Source: Alphaproteobacteria bacterium (GTDB taxonomy: Bacteria > Pseudomonadota > Alphaproteobacteria > Sphingomonadales > Kordiimonadaceae). From it: a DNA stretch of 64,000 bases. Every line of letters begins with the position of its first letter. The stretch's first letter is position 1. A model generated the notes under the pieces. The model did not search any database and was not told the origin of the DNA. It saw only the letters and a list, made by a program, of their open reading frames with translations. Made by a program: the position numbers and the translations under genes. The stretch lies in the NCBI GenBank assembly GCA_006226495.1, contig SBGU01000040.1, forward strand, positions 1 through 64,000. The letters are read 5' to 3'. Below, piece by piece: positions 60,527 to 64,000 of this stretch.

Positions 60527-62801
60527 ATACCACCGGCTTTGGTGGCTGCTGATCGGCATTTTGGCCGTCACATTTGCGCTTCTTGGTTATTTCGGCAGGG
60601 AAGTGTACCGGCAGGCACCACCGATCCCCAATGAGGTTGTCGCCGAGGACGGCACCCTTCTGATGACAAAAGAAACAATTCTCGATGGCCAGAATGCCTG
60701 GCAATCCGTCGGCGGCATGCAACTCGGGTCCATCTGGGGCCATGGCGCTTACCAGGCACCTGACTGGACTGCCGACTGGCTGCACCGGGAACTGACCGCC
60801 TGGCTGGAACTCGCAGCCACAGATCGCTACGGCAAGGCCTATGACCAGTTGTCGGGCGAGCAGCAAAATGGCCTTAGATACGCGCTGACCCAAGCATACC
60901 GCACCAACGGCTACGATGCTGAAACCGGCCAACTGGTTCTGGGCGCGCGCCGTATTGCGGCCATCCGCCAGACCGCCGACTATTATGACCGCCTGTTCGG
61001 CGGCGCACCGGCCCTGCACACCACGCGCGAACATTATGCCATGAAGGATGTTACCCTGCCGGACCCCGGCCACCGGGCCCGCCTGAGTGAATTCTTCTTC
61101 TGGACCGCCTGGGCCGCCGCCACCGAACGCGCGCCCGGCGAAGCGACCTATACCAACAACTGGCCGCACGAACCCTTGATCGGCAACGTGCCGACGGCGG
61201 AAAACATCGTCTGGTCGGTAGTCAGCGTTGTGCTTCTGGTCGCCGGCATCGGCGGCCTTGTCTGGGCATGGTCGTTCCTCCGCAAGGAAGACGACGAAGA
61301 GCCCAAGACCCCGGCACGCGACCCGCTCAGCCTCGTGACACTGACACCATCGCAAAAAGCCCTGGGCAAATACCTGTTCCTGGTGGTGGCGCTTTTTGTC
61401 TTCCAGGTTTTCCTGGGCGGTTTCACCGCACACTATACGGTCGAGGGCCAGAGCTTCTACGGCATCAATATCTCCGAATGGTTCCCCTACAGCCTCGTGC
61501 GCACCTGGCATATCCAGTCGGCCCTGTTCTGGATCGCAACCGGTTTTCTGGCCGCCGGCCTGTTTCTTGCTCCGATCATCAATGGCGGCAAGGACCCGAA
61601 ATACCAGAAGCTGGGCGTCGATATCCTGTTCTGGGCCCTGGTTGCCGTGGTTCTCGGTTCCTTCACCGGCAACTATCTGGCGATTGCCCAGATCATGCCG
61701 CCCGAACTGAATTTCTGGCTCGGCCACCAGGGGTATGAATATGTCGATCTGGGCCGGCTGTGGCAGATTGGCAAGTTTGTCGGCATCGTCTTGTGGCTGG
61801 TGCTGATGATGCGCGGTATCGTGCCGGCGCTCAGGCAGCCTGGCGACAGGCACCTGTTGGCACTTCTGACAGCGTCGGTTGTCGCCATCGGGCTGTTTTA
61901 CGGTGCCGGTTTCTTCTATGGCGGGCGTACCCACCTGTCCGTGATGGAATATTGGCGCTGGTGGATCGTACATTTGTGGGTCGAAGGTTTCTTCGAGGTG
62001 TTTGCAACCACGGCCCTGGCCTTCATCTTCTGTTCGATGGGGCTGATTTCCCGGCGCATGGCGACAGTGGGGTCGCTGGCGTCCGCATCCCTGTTCATGC
62101 TTGGCGGGGTGCCCGGCACGTTCCACCATCTCTATTTCGCCGGCACCACCACGCCGGTGATGGCGGTGGGTGCCACCTTCAGCGCGCTTGAAGTGGTGCC
62201 GCTGATCGTGCTCGGTTACGAAGCCTGGGAACATTGGCGCCTGCAGCACCGGGCACCATGGATGGCCCATGTCAAATGGCCGCTGCTGTTCTTCGTCTCT
62301 GTTGCCTTCTGGAACATGCTGGGGGCCGGCGTGCTGGGCTTCACCATCAACCCGCCGATTTCGCTCTATTATGTGCAGGGGCTGAATACCACGGCAACCC
62401 ATGCCCATGGTGCGCTCTTCGGGGTTTATGGTTTCCTGGCGCTGGGCTTCACCTTGCTGGTGCTCCGGTATATCCGGCCGGGGATGGCCTTCGAGGACCG
62501 GCTGATGCGGCCCGCTTTCTGGTGCCTGAACGGCGGCCTTGCCCTGATGCTGTTCACCAGCCTGCTGCCGATCGGCATCATCCAGTTTGTCGCCAGCACG
62601 TCCCATGGCCTTTGGTACGCCCGCAGCGAAACCTTCCTGCAAAGCGACCTCCTGGTGACCCTCAGATGGGTGCGCACCTTCGGGGATATCGTCTTCATCG
62701 CAGGGGCGCTTCTGACCGCCTGGCAGGTGGTCAAGGGTCTGTTCGGTGTCCAGACCGGTGCCCCGCATCCCGCCCGCCCTGTGCGCGGCGAAGGTTACTG
62801 A
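60519..62801 (+). CDS. norB: Quinol-dependent nitric oxide reductase
   Basis: The 760-residue protein is the single-subunit qNor type: an N-terminal helix and a hydrophilic extension (GGMQLGSIWGHGAYQAPDW near residues 65-85) that replaces NorC, then about twelve helices. Metal ligands are visible: RTWHIQSALFW, LWVEGFFEVF with catalytic Glu, TFHHLYFAG (FeB) and THAHGALFGVYG (hemes). It reduces NO to N2O with quinol. The ytfE overlap and the NsrR sites upstream indicate NO-induced detoxification, not a full denitrification locus, since no nir or nos genes are present. A strong terminator follows. Confidence 0.96.
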   Translation: MARYHRLWWLLIGILAVTFALLGYFGREVYRQAPPIPNEVVAEDGTLLMTKETILDGQNAWQSVGGMQLGSIWGHGAYQAPDWTADWLHRELTAWLELAATDRYGKAYDQLSGEQQNGLRYALTQAYRTNGYDAETGQLVLGARRIAAIRQTADYYDRLFGGAPALHTTREHYAMKDVTLPDPGHRARLSEFFFWTAWAAATERAPGEATYTNNWPHEPLIGNVPTAENIVWSVVSVVLLVAGIGGLVWAWSFLRKEDDEEPKTPARDPLSLVTLTPSQKALGKYLFLVVALFVFQVFLGGFTAHYTVEGQSFYGINISEWFPYSLVRTWHIQSALFWIATGFLAAGLFLAPIINGGKDPKYQKLGVDILFWALVAVVLGSFTGNYLAIAQIMPPELNFWLGHQGYEYVDLGRLWQIGKFVGIVLWLVLMMRGIVPALRQPGDRHLLALLTASVVAIGLFYGAGFFYGGRTHLSVMEYWRWWIVHLWVEGFFEVFATTALAFIFCSMGLISRRMATVGSLASASLFMLGGVPGTFHHLYFAGTTTPVMAVGATFSALEVVPLIVLGYEAWEHWRLQHRAPWMAHVKWPLLFFVSVAFWNMLGAGVLGFTINPPISLYYVQGLNTTATHAHGALFGVYGFLALGFTLLVLRYIRPGMAFEDRLMRPAFWCLNGGLALMLFTSLLPIGIIQFVASTSHGLWYARSETFLQSDLLVTLRWVRTFGDIVFIAGALLTAWQVVKGLFGVQTGAPHPARPVRGEGY

Positions 62802-62836
62802 CCCGGCTGGGCCGATACGAATACCCCAAGAACAAG

Positions 62837-62869
62837 ACAGCCTCCCGATTTTCGGGAGGCTGTTTTTTT
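62837..62869 (+). terminator. Terminator after norB
   Basis: ACAGCCTCCCGA-TTT-TCGGGAGGCTGT is a perfect 12-base stem followed by TTTTTT, 36 bases after the norB stop and ahead of a convergent gene. Confidence 0.95.
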
Positions 62870-62891
62870 ACCGGGGCAATCGCCGACGGGA

Positions 62892-64000
62892 TCAACTGGC
62901 AAGGGAATGCGGTTCTGCCGTTTCGCCCAGGAACCGCACCAGTTCCTCCGTCAGCGTCTCGCGCACCTTTTGGTCGGCCCAGAAGGGGTTCATGAACACC
63001 ATGCGGATCAGCACCAGCCGGTCGTCGTCCAGTCGCCCGCGATAGCTGCCGACATGCCGCTGGATCACCTTGTCGTGGCTCTTGAGGCCCAAAGTGGTTT
63101 TTGAAACCGAAAAGTCCGGACAGGCGACAAAACGCTCGAACAGCGCTTCGGTGGCAGCGTTGGCCGCCTTCAGGCCGTCCCCTGCCCGCGCCAGCGAAAA
63201 ACACAGGATATTGGTGTCGGCGGGACTGAAAAACCGCACATCCGGCAGCGCTTCCGCAAGGTGTGTGCGCACGTCGCGGCACGCCTTGATGGTTTCGGCG
63301 ATCACGGCACCCAGGCCATCGGCATGGAACCCCAGCGTCTTGCCGGTCAGCCATGTCGCCGCAGCACCCGCGGCCGAACGTGACCCCTCAAGCGTGGTCG
63401 ACCATTTGTCCGGCACGTCGAGCCGACGTTCGAGATATGGCGCCTTGAAGCCCGATACGGCATAGGTTTCCGCATCGCGCGTCAGGAGCGCACCACACGA
63501 ATAGGGGACGTACCCCAGCTTGTGCGGATCGATGGTGATGGAATGCACGTCGGTCAATGTACTGAGCGCCGCCATGCTGGACACACTCAGCACATTGCTG
63601 GGGCTGCGACCGCGCAACAGGCTGCACAGGAAACCGCCATAGGCCGCGTCGACATGGTGCCAGATGTCCCAGCCGTGCCGGTTATGGGCGGCATTCAGAA
63701 TGCCCTGTACCTGATCGATGGGGTCGATCTCGCCCGTCTCTGTCGTGCCGGCAACGCTGACCACCATGGTAACGGGCCGGTTGCAGGCCCGGGCCTCGTT
63801 CAGCCGGTCCTGCAGCGAAGCCACATCCAGTTTCCCCATGGCATCAAGCGCCACCGGCCAGAAACTTTCCTCGCCGAAGCCGAAGATATTGGTCGCCTTG
63901 GTCCAGGAGAAATGTTTGTTTTCGGGCACCAGCATCACCGGGCCGCGATAGGCGATACCGAAGGCCGCATTCATGCGTTCGCCGAAGCCATAAGGGTTGC
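62892..64000 (-). CDS. PLP-dependent decarboxylase (group II), N-terminal part outside window
   Basis: The frame stays open to the right edge, so only the C-terminal 369 or so residues are seen. The PLP fold is clear: VVSVAGTTETGEIDPID, HVDAAYGGF (Asp contacting the pyridine ring), and DPHKLGYVPYSCGAL with the Schiff-base Lys. This matches aspartate/glutamate/aromatic L-amino-acid decarboxylases of group II. The substrate cannot be told from this part. It is convergent with norB. Confidence 0.85.
   Translation of the reverse strand, partial: NPYGFGERMNAAFGIAYRGPVMLVPENKHFSWTKATNIFGFGEESFWPVALDAMGKLDVASLQDRLNEARACNRPVTMVVSVAGTTETGEIDPIDQVQGILNAAHNRHGWDIWHHVDAAYGGFLCSLLRGRSPSNVLSVSSMAALSTLTDVHSITIDPHKLGYVPYSCGALLTRDAETYAVSGFKAPYLERRLDVPDKWSTTLEGSRSAAGAAATWLTGKTLGFHADGLGAVIAETIKACRDVRTHLAEALPDVRFFSPADTNILCFSLARAGDGLKAANAATEALFERFVACPDFSVSKTTLGLKSHDKVIQRHVGSYRGRLDDDRLVLIRMVFMNPFWADQKVRETLTEELVRFLGETAEPHSLAS

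Noticed and set aside
60354-62768. 804-codon open frame antisense to norB
   Set aside because: norB is complete with all metal ligands; the antisense product is His/Gln-rich without known motifs.

Overview
The window is high-GC bacterial DNA, most likely from an alphaproteobacterium. Three things point there: FtsZ has a long linker ending in an [10 protein letters not shown]-type tail, the order uvrC-pgsA-moaD-moaE is typical of that class, and OhrR/Ohr, NsrR and m-DAP-type MurE are all present. No genus can be named from sequence alone. I saw no tRNA, rRNA, IS element, prophage or CRISPR array.

Region 1 (1-17214) is a surface or secretion locus. It holds the 3' part of a giant repetitive protein (at least 3775 residues), then four tightly packed genes: a TolC-like outer-membrane lipoprotein, a small periplasmic HlyD-type adaptor, a GAF-like/HlyD fusion, and a PqqD-like/M50 metalloprotease/HlyD fusion. 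There is no ABC transporter, so this looks like an export or maturation system different from ordinary type I secretion.

Region 2 (17215-34131) is mixed metabolism. It contains ohrR-ohr for peroxide defence, a periplasmic metallo-beta-lactamase-fold enzyme, a three-gene minus-strand operon (APC permease, amidinotransferase-fold hydrolase, Rieske oxygenase), a GT2 glycosyltransferase and an orphan modA. A candidate small RNA with a sigma-54-like promoter follows, then nadA-nadC, an M48 lipoprotein protease, rpmF, a GhrA-like reductase, a CaCA antiporter and two pteridine genes (folM-like SDR and folB).

Region 3 (34132-39240) begins with an AT-rich spacer carrying a perfect DnaA box, followed by uvrC-pgsA-moaD-moaE. 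Convergent to these is a YtrA-type GntR regulator with a membrane protein of unknown family, behind an inverted-repeat operator.

Region 4 (39242-56315) is a complete-looking division and cell wall (dcw) cluster on the minus strand: mraZ, rsmH, ftsL, ftsI, murE, murF-like, mraY, murD, ftsW, murG, murC, murB, ftsQ, ftsA, ftsZ. Two points stand out. The protein in the murF slot is a short, intact frame with no P-loop and no C-terminal ligase domain. ddl is missing between murB and ftsQ. So both steps of the D-Ala-D-Ala branch are absent or inactive here and must be supplied elsewhere, or done differently.

Region 5 (56468-64000) has the helicase gene hrpB, then a nitric-oxide defence module: nsrR divergent from ytfE-norB with two palindromic sites between them. 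The window ends in a partial PLP-dependent decarboxylase gene.
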